Assembly: GCA_012845835.1 (NCBI GenBank)
Contig: JABAKD010000019.1
Coordinates: 4,569,994-4,633,993 of the forward strand
Source: Undaria pinnatifida
Taxonomy: Eukaryota; Sar; Phaeophyceae; Laminariales; Alariaceae
Direction: 5' to 3'
DNA: 64,000 bases
Positions within the stretch are counted from its first letter, which is position 1; every line of letters starts with the position of its first letter. The translations under genes and the position numbers were made by a program. Below the pieces are notes generated by a model that ran no database searches, was not told where the DNA came from, and saw nothing but the letters and a program-made list of their open reading frames with translations. Positions 11,640 to 24,131 of the stretch are shown here, one piece after another.

Positions 11640-12165
11640 ACACACCCGTTTCGAACACTCTACCTTCTCCTCAATGGTTTTAAGACTTACAGGACATATG
11701 TGATAAACTGATGTATTCCTTATAGCTTCTGCGTAGGGATTGAGTTGCTCCGCCCGTTTCCCCGCCCCCCGCCCGCCCCCCCCCCCCCCCCCCCTCCGCT
11801 CTCTGTTCTTCAAACCCAGACCCCCACGCCCTTACAATATCCGCGCTCTCCTCACCGGTTATGCGACTTACATGATACACTTGATAAGCTGATGATTTTG
11901 TTTCCACAGCTGTCAAATTTTGTCCCCCTCAAAAACGGGACTTATAGTTTCCACGCACAGAACTGACAAAAATCACCTTGTTCACCCTGGTACAATCTAA
12001 ACTGTAGTTCCAAGGGGAGTAGCCGAACTGTATGCTTAATGAGGACACGTACCCAGTAATACGCGCGGTCGGAGTATCAGCAGCCCACAGATTGCAAAGA
12101 TGACTTTCGACAAAATCTTGGATGTCACAGCTTGAGTGTAACTCAATTTTAAAATATACATCAAA
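11640..12165 (+). repeat. Modular C/G-run dispersed repeat, copy A
   Basis: This copy contains a poly-C tract (11763-11797), then CTCACCGGTTATGCGACTTAC, a block with CAGCTGTCAAATTTTGTCCC, CCAAGGGGAGTAGCCG, and CTTAATGAGGACACG. It ends with ATTGCAAAGATGACTTTCGAC and an A/T-rich tail near 12160. The same ordered blocks recur five more times in the window (19.7, 50.7, 52.3, 55.6 and 58.6 kb). A second, more diverged module lies upstream at about 11665-11725, where GGTTTTAAGACTTACAGGAC echoes the main module. No transposase is encoded, and the class of repeat is unknown. Confidence 0.65.
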
Positions 12166-13051
<886 letters not shown>

Positions 13052-13272
13052 AAACAAAGCGACAGACATACAGACATATATGGATATTTTCTGAAATGTG
13101 TAATAGGTACGTGCATTGTGACGATTATTTAGCCTGTTAAAAGAACCAGGATGATATGTTGCTGCTGTTCGTCCTCGACCAATGAATACAGGGTGACCAC
13201 GACCACAAGTCAAGCTCATTTTTTCAGTTCCCCGTTCCCCTCCCGTATACTATACACCCCAGGTGCAGAAAC

Positions 13273-14325
13273 ATCGGGTCGGGCGTCCTGCTCTTCCAGA
13301 TACTCACCAGCGTCTGCCACGGCCTAGTCGAAACGTGTGAGGAGCTTCAAGCTGCATTTGACCTGACCAAGACCCAAGATGTTGTCATCCAAATGAATCC
13401 ATTGGCCGAAATTGACTGCGTGGATCTTACCACGATGGGCATGGACTCGAACACTCTTACCGTCGAATCGAGCGAGGACATGACCAATGTCTCCGGCTAC
13501 TCCACCCTGCAACAAATACGGTTCGAGGTCACCGACGGAGCGAAGGTTCTCTGGGAAACGAACGCGAAGCTGTCCGGGCCGGAGAAGCAACAAGTTGACG
13601 GGGGCGGGATCTTCGTCGGAGAGGGGTCGACGTTTCGATTTCTGAACGATCTGTATATGAGCGACTTCGGTGTGCAGACCCTTCCGGACGAAGGTTCTGA
13701 TTACGCCTCATACCTTCTCAGTGGCGGGTGCGTTTACACCAGCGGCTACTTCAGGGTAGACGGAGAGGCGACGTTCACAAAATGCGACGTGAGAGGCGGC
13801 GTTGGTGGTGCGCTATACGTCGGAGAGCAAGGCTCCGTGCTGTTTAACGGGGCTTTGCATATGTTTGACATGTCTATCTACGGCGATACTGCTGGCGACG
13901 GAGCAGGTATCTACAACGAGGGCAAGGTCAACATCAAAGACGACGCCATCTTTGAATCCCTCTACAGTACGTCAGGTGGGGCAATTTACAACGCAGAGAA
14001 CGCTCGATTCATCTTCAGGAGCGGTGCGACAGCTGACTTCTTGGATTGCACGGCGAACGATGGCACCGCTGGCGCGTTGTTCAACGAAGGATATTTTAAA
14101 TTCGCCGGGCCAGCTTCGTTCAGCGGCACGGGTTCCCCTGCTATATTCGTTGACTCTGATGCCAAAACAGTACTTTCCGCTGATTCTGTGTTTGGTGACA
14201 CGTACACGACTTTACGTCCCGCAATCTACGTCAACACGGGAGGCGAAATCGTTATTCCGAGCTCTGTTTCATTCCCTGACAGTGACACCGACTGCAGCAG
14301 GGTGAAGTACCGTGACTCGTGCTAG
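13273..14325 (+). CDS. Secreted beta-helix (polymorphic outer membrane protein-like) protein
   Basis: The protein is predicted to be an extracellular right-handed beta-helix made of repeated rungs with G-G-x-[IVL]-[YF]-x-x-[EG] corners followed by F-x-x-x-A-x-F strands. Visible rungs are GGGIFVGEGSTFRFLN, GGCVYTSGYFRVDGEATF, GGALYVGEQGSVLFNG, GAGIYNEGKVNI, GGAIYNAENARF and AGALFNEGYFKFAG. An internal ATG lies at 13393, but homology with the minus-strand paralogue at 48256-49478 extends upstream in frame (LVETCEELQAAFDLTKTQDV). It reaches ACRNI-like sequence at about 13265-13275, just after CTATACACCCCAG. That is a good 3' splice site, so an upstream exon with the signal peptide is likely. The frame is intact to the TAG at 14323. 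The substrate or ligand is unknown; the fold assignment is fairly safe, the function is not. Confidence 0.7.
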   Translation: MGSGVLLFQILTSVCHGLVETCEELQAAFDLTKTQDVVIQMNPLAEIDCVDLTTMGMDSNTLTVESSEDMTNVSGYSTLQQIRFEVTDGAKVLWETNAKLSGPEKQQVDGGGIFVGEGSTFRFLNDLYMSDFGVQTLPDEGSDYASYLLSGGCVYTSGYFRVDGEATFTKCDVRGGVGGALYVGEQGSVLFNGALHMFDMSIYGDTAGDGAGIYNEGKVNIKDDAIFESLYSTSGGAIYNAENARFIFRSGATADFLDCTANDGTAGALFNEGYFKFAGPASFSGTGSPAIFVDSDAKTVLSADSVFGDTYTTLRPAIYVNTGGEIVIPSSVSFPDSDTDCSRVKYRDSC

Positions 14326-17300
14326 TTATGTGGACGTTGGAAGCAGCGGTTTTCTTTTTAGCTCTCCGAGGAGGACCGCGTGCGGAGGAGTCCTGCTCTC
14401 TAACTGTGCTTTCGCGAGTGGATAACACCACGACATAAACTATTTGTATTCTGCCCCATAAGAGTGGCGTGGATGTTTGAATTACGTGTTAAGGTGGACG
14501 TAACTCCGGCAACCTGCATCGTGCATGTATAACTTCATCGGTGTGGTGTAGCCAGTATGGAAGTCGTACTGGGGTTAAATTCACGGGACGCACATTCTCT
14601 TTTCGTACAGGTTGGCAACAGCAACCAGACGTTGCGCACCGTGAGGAGAATCGCACACGTACCGGATATTGCATTTTTAACGCTTCCTTGTCCTGGTGGA
14701 AAGTATCAAATCATGTTTCGATTACCTACAGGCGCATTGGAGCCACTGTTAGCAAATGCTGCTGGTTGTCATGGCGCTCTCGCCATCTCAGGTCTTTTTT
14801 GTCGTCTACCCAACACACGTGGGGTGAAGATTGGGGCAGTGACCCTGACACGAGAAATCTGCTCCATGCGTACATCATCCTGTCCACGTTAATGCGCGAA
14901 AAGACTACCATAAGCTGGAAACAAGAAAACGCGCGTCACAAGGTGCCATATAGCGTGGTGTGACCCGCGGGTCATACCTTAGCCCCGCGGTCGGCCTTTC
15001 GTTGCGCTCACTTAAGAGTGATCGAGCGACTCACCAAAACCGGCGGAGGTGGCGGAGCTTGCTGTCATTTGTTTTGCATCACTGTCGCCATCTAGGCTTT
15101 GGTTCTAGTATGCCAGACAGATGTTGGGAGATGGCTTGACGCCGCCGTTGGAGTGACGCGGACGTGGGAATTCCGTGCCCCAAGGGTAAACTGTCACGAT
15201 ATTCTTTTGGTAACGGTACTGCTGTGACATGAAAATTGATTGTATGTGACGTCATACGTTCATTAAGGCTACGGTCGGTAGTCTATATATTAGTCCCTCT
15301 TTGGTATTCGTTTCCGTTCCACTTGCAGACATTCATGCGAGCGGCCGCTGTTTTTCTAAATTTCAGTTATTTTGTAAGCACTACCGGCTTCAAGTGTTTT
15401 GGTACGTTGCATCAATAAACGTTTATGGGTTGTCTTTCAGGCTTGTTGGTGCGATTTCAATTACCCCGGCAGTGAAAACGGGGTATAATATCCCAAAATA
15501 CATGGAGTCGGTCAGGTGTCGTAAGACGTCAGGAATTTCAGCACCTGATGTCCCGCGGGTTTTTTCGCCTCCCTTTTCTCCCTTTGCCTCGCTGTTCATC
15601 TATACCGGTACATAAAATCGTTACACAGGTGGCAGAGTTGACAGTAGTAGGAACATGGGTTGTCGAACAGGGTTTTCAGTCGTCGTTGTCGTCGATAGTA
15701 TCGTCACTTACTATTTCTGTGTTTATTGGTATGTCGCAAAACCGGGGGCTAGTGGTCAAACCCCGTCTCGGAGACTAGGTATTCTGTGTGTATATGTCAC
15801 CGTACTGGGCTGAAGACGAAAGAAGTGGTACTGCAACACAGGAGGCGGTAGGGGCATTGGTCAGCACACGGGAGGAATAACAAGATCCGTTGTTATGGCT
15901 TGTGATTCTCTGTCAGTTATGCTCCCGATCTTCTGTCGGTTTTACTCTGCCATCCGCATTGACCTCCCGTACGTCCAAGCTGTGTCGACAACAGTGTATG
16001 TGGCGGCGGTTGCGGGGGTGGTACTTGTCCTGCTGTGTTTGATAGTATATTTTTCTGTGTTTTAGCTCTTTAAAAGAACGGCGAGTGGACGGTTGAGCCA
16101 TGTTCTAACCGTAAGCTCGACGCGGTAAGAATGCAGCACAGGCTATGATGCTCAGGGTGCACAAGGAATGAGGTTGTCTTGGGCTGAAGACAGTTTTAAA
16201 AATGGCAAGTTTTCCGTTGCTTACGTCCATACACGCCTCTCCTCCACGCCGTTTTCATTAACGTATATATAATGTATAAACAACTGACCGCAGGGGGTGG
16301 GAGAAGGGCGGCTGAGGGTGTTGAGATGGGGGGCGTATTTATGGGGTTTGCATGTTATTCCGTCGTCGCTGTTTTCTGTGTGGCAGAAATATCTGCGGGG
16401 TAGAGAAAAAGGTTCATCGACATGAGCTCCATGTGGGAACGGCGTCATTCTTGTGCTGCTGGGACGTTGGCTGTAACGTGCTAACGTACAATAATCAATG
16501 GTCGCGTCAAATGTCGTAGCACCTGGTTTCTCCCCAATTTGCGAGCAGTACAACGCATAAATCGGCGGTAGTTGGTAGAATGTTGAAAAAATGTCATGAA
16601 CGTTACTTTAGACGCTATTGTGTGCGTACGTCGTAATGTTGATGGTTAACAGCAATTTCACCATGGCGCCGCCAAGGAGGGGTAGTTTTGGTGTACAGCA
16701 CGGCATAAGTATCAAACTAGTTTCAACGTCACTGGTTCTAACCAAGTCGTCTACAACAGGTACGCGCACTAACATGCAGCAAAAATGGTGAACGCGCAGC
16801 TGTAGCATGGATAGTTGTGCATTTTTAGGTAAATGCGTGATTTATATTGGGGCTGGATAGACTGCCCAGGAAACTATACGTTTCCTCCTTGAAACCTTCC
16901 TGGTTAATCTTAGAAGCAATCCCGCAGCGTAAATTCAGCGGGCTTTTTTTGGTGTTTGGTTTGTAGCAGGTCGGTCGTAGTCGGGACTTTGCCCATAGCT
17001 CGTCGGAGTAGCAGCCCCCACATGCAGGCAAACGCAAAGGAACGTTGGTGTGGTCTGTCGATCAAATGATGCACATGGCCAACTTGTTTATCGTTTTAGA
17101 CGTTTTTCCGTTTTTGTCGTGAACCTTAAACAAGAAACCGCTGTCTATCCAATTCACACATTATACGTTTCTTCCTAGCGAAGCTCACGAGTCCGCCCAG
17201 CGTCGGTTCGAGCAATATGTCTGATCTAGCGTGTGCACCACATGGCCGCATGCGGACACTCCGCAAACGAGGAGAGCAGCAGTTAAGAGCCTGTAGTCTA

Positions 17301-18209
17301 GAAAGGCGGGCCCAAACGCGTGTGATCTCACGCCGTTCGGAAGTACAAACGAACTTGAAGCAGTCATGGTTCAAGTGGCAGCCACCAAGAGCCGGCACTA
17401 GTGTGACCGTGCTGGAGTGACGCGTGCTAGGATAGGGGCGCAAAGGAGAGTTTCCAAGCTAATAACATGAGGAGATAGCTCAATATCTCACCATCACCAT
17501 CACCATCACCGGAAACGTGAATTCGAAGGCATTCTTTCACGCTACCAGACCAAGCTTCTATGCCCTCGTCGTGAGACAAATGAGCTCTCTTAAGACTGGT
17601 AGATTGGCCGAGGTACTTCATCACTCGACGAGCTCAACCGGCCAGAGTATAGACGCTTGACCGAGAACGTGCAACCCTTACACCGCTGTGGAGTGATGAT
17701 GACTCTGGGCGCTTCTACTGTCGTTTCCATTTATTTCCCGCGTTCGTTTGTTGGAGAGTTCTCCGTGTCTAGGATCTACCGTTAGTCAAGCAACGGTAAG
17801 ATAACGAATCAACACCGCAGTATAGACGGCCATATGAAGATTTGTTGATTAGTCTAGATGAAGAACCCCAACATTTGTGAAGGTTCAAGCAAAGGTACGA
17901 CAAGGAGGGTCATGTTGTTTTTGGGGGCCTTTCTCGGCGGTGGCGCGTGGCCATACGCGCGAGAGACCCTCTGTTCCATTGTGGTGGTGCTGCACTAAAC
18001 TGGCGACGTGAACCCGTAATGCAGTTGGTAGCCTCACTGCGCCAAGCATGTTTTGTAGTTTTGTTCGTCAGTGAAGAACAGGGTCACTCGTGCGAGTTGC
18101 TCAAATCCCTTAGTGAAAAACGGAGGCATCCCCCCTACCGTAGTCTTGGCCGTTGTTGCAACAATTGTCAAGTGAAATTCAAAACGTCCTGGAATCCCGT
18201 GTGCTGTTC
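14326..18209. other. Gene-poor stretch
   Basis: Nothing recognisable. The best candidate frame is 14557-14892 plus, about 111 codons beginning MEVVLGLNSRDAH. It has a fairly even amino-acid composition, but it overlaps a second open frame and has no family I know. A (CAT)n-like tract (CACCATCACCATCACC) lies near 17490-17510. Other ORFs here look random. Confidence 0.3.
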
Positions 18210-18466
18210 CAATATTTCGAACCTACCAGGTAAGGCCAACCCACGCCTGCTCAATATTTCGAACCTACGAGGTAAGGGCAACCCACGCCTGCTCGCTATG
18301 AGTTTACGCAACACCGCCCGCACGGGTTCAGGGGGAGGACGCCCCCGAGTCCTTAGCAATAAAGTCGACGGTTCGCCACGTAACTTCTGAAACAAAACCC
18401 ATCTAACGTCCTTAGCATTCAAGTCGACGGTTCGCCACGTAACTTCTGAAACCAAACCCATCTAAC
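18210..18466 (+). repeat. Two adjacent tandem duplications (42-bp and 59-bp units)
   Basis: Bases 18210-18251 and 18252-18293 are two copies of a 42-base unit containing AATATTTCGAACCTAC and AACCCACGCCTGCT, with only about two differences. Bases 18349-18407 and 18408-18466 are two copies of a 59-base unit containing GTCGACGGTTCGCCACGTAA, with about four differences. The first duplication is in phase with an open frame (17947-18390 plus) and doubles NISNL.GK.NPRLL. The frame has no recognised family and could be chance. Confidence 0.8.
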
Positions 18467-19729
18467 GACATTGGCTTTCAAGCGTCACGACTTAATACAT
18501 ATCTTGATGGCTAGCTTCGTGCATTACTTGTGGGTCGAGGGCAAGCTGCTGCAATCTTCCTGCTTGATGGGTTATCCCATTGATAACGCGTGTACTTTTT
18601 CCCATGTTACGTAATACTGCATCTTCTAGTAGTCAAAAACAAAATCAAGGGTTTGGAGATCGATTTTTTACCTTCCAGAATACAGGATGGTAAGTGTCAA
18701 TCATATACTTACATACGTTGGTTGGGATTGTCAACAACCTACTTGAAATTTTAACCTGCCGTTCTTTGTTGTTGCGTCGTTACCTTAGTGACGGTCTGGG
18801 CTCCACGCCATGTTGTTTTGGCGATGGTGCATGGGGATCTGCCCGTGCATTCCTCCGTCGCAATCTTTAAAAAATGTACATGCATTAGACCACCAGTCGG
18901 TGTGATCTATCTGCACGAGAACGCCTTCTGCCAACCCGGCTGGCATCGACAGAACCACATGACCAAAAGCTGACTCACATCAGGCGTGGCTGATACTTAA
19001 GTGGTCGGATTTGTGCGACAGTCCTGGTCGTCGTGCTGCTCTATAGCGATGGCGGTGTTTCGTTACTTAAGTGTGGCCAATATTGGTGGGTAAAAGGTTC
19101 GGTTATTACACCAATCCTTGCGTATACAGTGTGTGCGGTCTGCCTCATGGTGCAACCGAATTCAAAAGACAGATACGAGTTCTCGATGATTACATGAGTC
19201 GCCTCAATCGTCAAACGCTCCCGATAAATCTTCCCAGACCAAAGACATGACCACCTCGCACTAAAACCTCACAAACCAATATAATCGCGCAGCGAGACTG
19301 GGCGCAAAGGTAGTCACCATCGATAACAACGGATGTGCAAAGAGCACGTTTTACACCAGCACATATCATACTGTGTTGGGCTGGAATCATCGTACTGCGG
19401 TATGTACCGGGAGCTTCATCCACGGGCGGTGATATTTAGCGCCGGCGGCACCACACCCCCTGACCATCCCAAACCGAATATAAAGCACAGCCTTTCTGTA
19501 CTGTTAGTAACTGTCAATTGAAGCGTTAGAGCTAGTGTTCTCCCTTTATCTGTCACGCTGGGCAATACTGGCGGCAACACGAAGAGATAAATCGTAAAAT
19601 CAAATAGTTGAGTCTACAATCAGTACATCGATTGCACCAACGTCGAGGAAGTAGCCGTCGGCATGAATCACAGCAGCCGCGACCCCACAGCTATAACGAA
19701 TACGACGAGAGGAGATGAACAAAAAATGA
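18467..19729. other. No feature recognised
   Basis: I see no gene, RNA or repeat. ORFs are all short. Confidence 0.3.
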
Positions 19730-20255
19730 GCTGCCCCCCCCGCCCCCCCCCCCCCCCCCCCCCGCCCCAACCCCCCCCTCCCCCCGCCCCCAATAATATA
19801 CTGGTGCCAAAACCGTCAGATTTATCCCCTCGAAAGGATTTATAGCTTACATGCACAAATTGCCCCCTTCCCCCCCCCCCCCCCCCCCCCTTCCAAACCC
19901 GCTTGCTTTTGATCAAAACCAGGCCCCCACGTCCTTCAAAACTCCGCCCCACCCCCCTTACCGGTTATTCGACTTACAAGATTCACTTGATAAAAGCATA
20001 CATTTCCCTCCACAGCTGTCAGATTTTGTCCCCCTCAGAAACGGGTTTTATAGTTTCAGCGCACAGACTGACTAAAATCATCCTGTTGACCCTGTTAGCT
20101 ACACTGTAGTTGTAAGGGGAGTAGCCGACCAATATCCTTAATGAGGACCCACAACTCGTAATGCGCGCGATCGGGGTATCACACACAGCTTGCAAAGATG
20201 AGTTTCGACGAAATGTTCGATCTTACAGCTGGAGTGTATTTTCATTTTTTATAAA
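19730..20255 (+). repeat. Modular C/G-run dispersed repeat, copy B
   Basis: This copy has two modules, each headed by a C-run (19734-19790 and 19870-19890). The complete module reads CTTTTGATCAAAACCAGG, CTTACCGGTTATTCGACTTAC, CAGCTGTCAGATTTTGTCCC, CAGAAACGGGTTTTATAG, AAGGGGAGTAGCCGACC and CTTAATGAGGACCC. It closes with AGCTTGCAAAGATGAGTTTC and a T-rich tail at about 20240. It is the cleanest plus-strand copy and can serve as a reference for the family. A shortened module (19800-19858) carries CCGTCAGATTTATCCCCTC and TTTATAGCTTACATGCAC. Confidence 0.7.
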
Positions 20256-21895
20256 ATAAGCAGAGGGCGTATTCGACGTGAAACCACGCGCTGCAAAAAA
20301 TGGCGATGTTTCGTTTTCAACTTTCAATGTTGGTGTTGTCACCAGGGTTGGCAGCATTACATGTGCTGCAGATCTCCGACGTGTAGTTCATAATCATGCC
20401 AAAATTTTCTAAATCACCTAGCCATGCCTGCCAGTCGCACCCAACCATGTTAATGTGCTACGATGGGGGCACCGGTGTAATCTGATTTGTCGGATGGTCT
20501 TTGCTCCAAAATCTCATTTCCACACCAAACCGCTGCCGACGTGTCTAACTCGATGGGACAAATGCTACGAATGAGGCGCACATACGAGTCATGAGACGGT
20601 ATGGATTGCAGTTTTTGAGGCGAACGTTTGCGGCTGGTTGACTTCCTCAAATGAGTACCTACCTGCTAGACTTACACCTTTACGATCTATATATTAATAT
20701 TTCGACTTTAGTATGTAGAGCATAGACGTGTTGATTAGCTCGCGAGAATTTACGGCATCGAAGTTTTAATTCTGATTAGCTTTTTAGGCTCTAGGTTTGG
20801 GAGCTCAGAAGCACCTGCTGCACCCCTAAATTGGAATAACTCTAAGGTTTGTATGAGGTTACTCGCTTGAGGTGCGCTACTCATCATTCAAAATTTCAAT
20901 CAGCTAGGTTTTTGCAATCGATACTATCGGAAATAGTCGGTGATTCTCATCCCCAATTAAGTCTCGTCGTTGGCTAACCCCCCCGAGTGCACACCCGTGC
21001 TTGCAGGGTCGTTTGCTGCCTAAAAACAAGCTACCATATATTATTGACGCAAACGGCGAGCAAACGGAGCCCCTAGATTCTGTGAGTATCAAATAACCGT
21101 ATATAGCCGAAACTTAACACAAAGAGCTGATGAACGGTGCGGATGCGGAAATCTATTATGGGAGGCAATGGCGGAGGAACGTACCGGGGGTTTGAAAGGG
21201 CGGGACCCGGGACCACGACTCGTCCAGCAGATTGCTGAGAGTAAGACCCGAGCAGTTTGACTGGAAAGAAAAAGGGATAGCGAAAAGAAAGAGAAAGAAA
21301 AGCGGTTTTGCTGTCTGTAGGGAAGTATCATACCAGCTCTTTCCTGGTGCGTGCAGCTGCATTCGTATACCACGTACTGCGGTATACCCCGCACTCGATC
21401 TAAGAACGGCTCGTTTTCTGGCCACTTGAACTCACTCGTCGTGCTTCACGACGATATGTATTTGGTACGAGTATCTCCTCTATGTAGAACACGGTACAGA
21501 ACACTCAGGATTATACTTTCGTTCCCGACTAAGTTTCTAGTTTTGTCATGCTCTGCATGCTCAAAAAAATACTACCCTAAGATTGACATCAGAAGACGGT
21601 CATATCGAGGCCGTACGTAGGGTAGAGCGCACCCAATATATCTGATGATAGTACAAATCGACTTTTTCTTTAATCAATTCACATTAGACTACATACTTGT
21701 ACAAAATTTAAAAAATAGGCGGTTTTCAAAGATAGACACGTCCTCAAACACAGGGTCAATGATTGTTTAACCAAAAACTGAAGTCGCACTCGTTTTCTCG
21801 AACCGTCGTGTTCGTTCACATCGGGCTACCGCTGCCCCTCCGAACAGGGAACATTTTCGACAACCAGTTCGACAGGTGAGTTTACTCACGCGCAT
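20256..21895. other. No feature recognised
   Basis: No recognisable gene. ORFs at 21089-21425 (minus) and 21351-21620 (plus) overlap one another and lack any motif I know. Confidence 0.3.
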
Positions 21896-22674
21896 TCAAC
21901 CTTTATTATGTTTCTGCCGAAAACGTAAGAATTGACCATGCCTGGCAATATCATATGGGTCCATCATGCGTCCGTTGGCAGTGGCGTCCGCGTGTATTCC
22001 TGCGTCAACCTCGTTTACATCTTTACGATGTACGAGATAGTCAGGTTTTACGGTCTCTCTCTTGAATAGAAAACAAAGAAGGAATATTAGGCTTTTCTGC
22101 CAACGTTGAAAAGACGCCGGACATTTTCGATAGTACAATGTACCAGGTATACATGGTCTCACGCGTCGAGCCACCACAACGGGAAAAGAGGAAATCGTCG
22201 AAAGTATCCCATATGGAGAAATATACCGATATTCCGGCCAGAGGCGATGGGTTGTGGCAAACAAACATCGATGAATTAAACTGAAGCGGTAGGAATAAAG
22301 ACCGCCAAACCAGATATACACGAAGAAATAAACTATTACATCTCCGTCAACCTCGATGTCATGGTACCCCAAACCGCCAAGCGTCGTGTGCAGTCGGCGT
22401 GCCCTGGGAAAAACTGGCGAAGGCAGTTGGGCGAAAGAAGTTTGAATACCAAATAATAATGCAGGATAGGGTATACCATGCGGATTCAAGACAAGAACAT
22501 TGCCCAGAACGACCATCCAAATGGTAAACCGAAACACAAAACATTACTGGCCATTTGAAACACTGTTAACATTATCGTACCAAAAACAAAAATAATACTG
22601 CTGTAGGAGTCGTCAATCCAACCCAGAGCACGATTCAACATGTGATACACCGTTTTTAAAGAGCCAGACAACAC
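21896..22674 (-). CDS. Unrecognised possible membrane protein, frame broken
   Basis: On the minus strand a frame from 22674 reads a hydrophobic stretch (SIIFVFGTIMLTVF...) and ends at a stop near 22489. A second frame from 22537 overlaps it and runs 213 codons to 21896, with further hydrophobic segments (VIVYFFVYIWFGG, SLIFLLCFLF) and a charged C terminus. The two could be one gene broken by a frameshift or a small intron. I recognise no family, and three frames are open in the overlap, so coding status is uncertain. It lies just left of the satellite fragment and the MULE. Confidence 0.25.
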
Positions 22675-22714
22675 CCAATAAAAACGTGAAGTGCAGTTAC
22701 GTTAATAAACAAAC

Positions 22715-22852
22715 AGATTATAACCGTTTCGGTATACTCCCCCACCGTTGGCTATGAATGGTCCACGATGAAATGTATGATATGAGATTGGGTGGTGGGT
22801 GTATATTGGGTCGTTCTACCTACGTGACGTGGTTTCGAGGTCGGGAGAGTTC
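22715..22852 (+). repeat. Partial unit of the 325-bp satellite, left of the MULE
   Basis: The sequence from AACCGTTTCGG to GGTCGGGAGAGTTC aligns with the middle of the satellite units at 33.9-39.4 kb: GGCTATGAATGGTCC, GATGAAATGTATGATATGAG, GGTGGTGGGTGTATAT and CTACGTGACGTGGTTTCG. It breaks off exactly at the MULE terminus, and the same unit resumes at 33855, which proves the transposon inserted into the array. Confidence 0.85.
22843..22852. repeat. Target-site duplication, left copy
   Basis: GGGAGAGTTC directly precedes the left terminal inverted repeat and reappears at 33856-33865 just after the right one. One G (33855) separates the right copy from the element end, so the exact duplication is 9-11 bases depending on where the ends are set. 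That is the size expected of Mutator-like elements. In the uninterrupted satellite units the corresponding site reads GGTCGGGGGAGTTCGTGG. Confidence 0.8.
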
Positions 22853-23026
22853 GGCGCCCGGGAATCTGCCAACATCGGCAGGAAGGAATATTCTGCCAAC
22901 ACGGAAAACGCCTGTACAACCTCTCTACAGAACCAATTTTCAATTTATTGCACCGCCAGCTACGCGTTGTGATAAACGCCTGCAGAACCTACTCTACAGA
23001 ACCAAATTTCAACTTCAAAACGAGTG
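22853..23026 (+). repeat. Left terminal inverted repeat of the MULE
   Basis: Aligned by eye with the reverse complement of 33681-33854, it shows about 14 mismatches in 174 positions and no gaps. It contains two internal subrepeats about 75 bases apart: AAACGCCTGTACAACC with CTACAGAACCAATTTTCAA, and AAACGCCTGCAGAACC with CTACAGAACCAAATTTCAA. Small palindromic CTGCCAAC/GGCAG elements lie near the tip. Subterminal repeats of this type are typical transposase-binding sites, but that role is inferred. Confidence 0.88.
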
Positions 23027-24131
23027 TTTGTATGCCCGCACACCCCTCGCAGGGCACAGTACCACGCACAGCCAGCCTTTTGCGGCACCGCTCACACCGC
23101 TGTCTACAAAGAACCCCGGAGGCACGGCCAATCCCGAAGAGCTGCATTGACAAAAAAAACACGAAGTACACATCGCCCTGCCCACACGCCGTTGCCGAGT
23201 GCGCTACGCCAGCGCACGTTGCGACCGTTGGTGTGGCGAGCGGTGCGCGGTCCACTAGCCGGTTTGCTGCCGCTGCGAGCGAGGGCGCTAAGCGCACTAC
23301 TAGCGGGCGCCTGGAGGTCGCTGCTGTTGCTGGTTGGCCCTCAATCGACGAGGCAAGGCAGGACGCTCTTAACGTAGCAACAGATTCAACAAATGTATTA
23401 CAAGTACCAACAACGCAGCTTGCAAAGATGAATATTGACCTGAAATTCGTCGAACTCACGGCTGACGTCGTTGAAATATAATTCACACAACAATATGACC
23501 CCTCCCATTATGGAAAAACTCATCCACATAGTATATTACAAGTACGAACAACGCATCTTGCAAATTTGAGTATTGACCGAAATTCGTCGAACTCACGGCT
23601 GACGTTCTTGAAATATTTTTGTAAAATGTATCGCGTTTGGATCCGCACGCGCACGGGGGCTTTTTTTTTGCCTGCATGTGGCAGCAGTATCCACGTGTCG
23701 TCGGTCCTGTTGATCAATCTGTTGCTGATTTGGTCTTTCCAGCTAACGAAGTCATGTCGATAGTTCTGTTGCCCTTGTTCTGTTGCACTTGGGCTGGACC
23801 CAATAGCTCGCCCCAGTACTATGTAGACTATTTTAGTGTAAAATGTACTACAGCAGTAGATGCTCCATAGATATGTTGGCTACAACTCCCAGTGTTTGTA
23901 TCATAGTATGTTAAGAGGCTACGTGCATGCGCTGTTGCCTCCCCCACAACCAGGGATTGGATCGCCCTCCGCACCAACGGGCGAGAGTGCACGAGGAGAC
24001 CCCGATCAGGGGGGTCGATGGAGCCGCGGTGAGAAAGCAAGATCCCGCGAGCAATATCCAACAAAAATTGTGTTGAGCAGGGAAGCGGCAAGTTTCTTCT
24101 GACAAGGGCGTGGAACTTTTCCGAGATAAAA
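23027..24131. other. MULE left arm, with a duplicated 87-bp segment
   Basis: No gene is recognised. TIR-like homology seems to resume at 23160 (CACGAAGTACAC, also found inverted at 33659-33670), so the left arm carries about 125 extra bases after the TIR. A segment at 23394-23480 (CTTGCAAAGATGAATATTGACC ... AAATTCGTCGAACTCACGGC) is repeated at 23531-23617, 137 bases on, with a handful of differences. Its CTTGCAAAGATGA core resembles the end of the C/G-run repeat family, though weakly. Confidence 0.5.

Noticed and set aside
22948-23486. Ala/Ser-rich ORFs on both strands at the MULE left end
   Set aside because: They overlap the TIR and a GC-rich stretch on both strands, with no motif.
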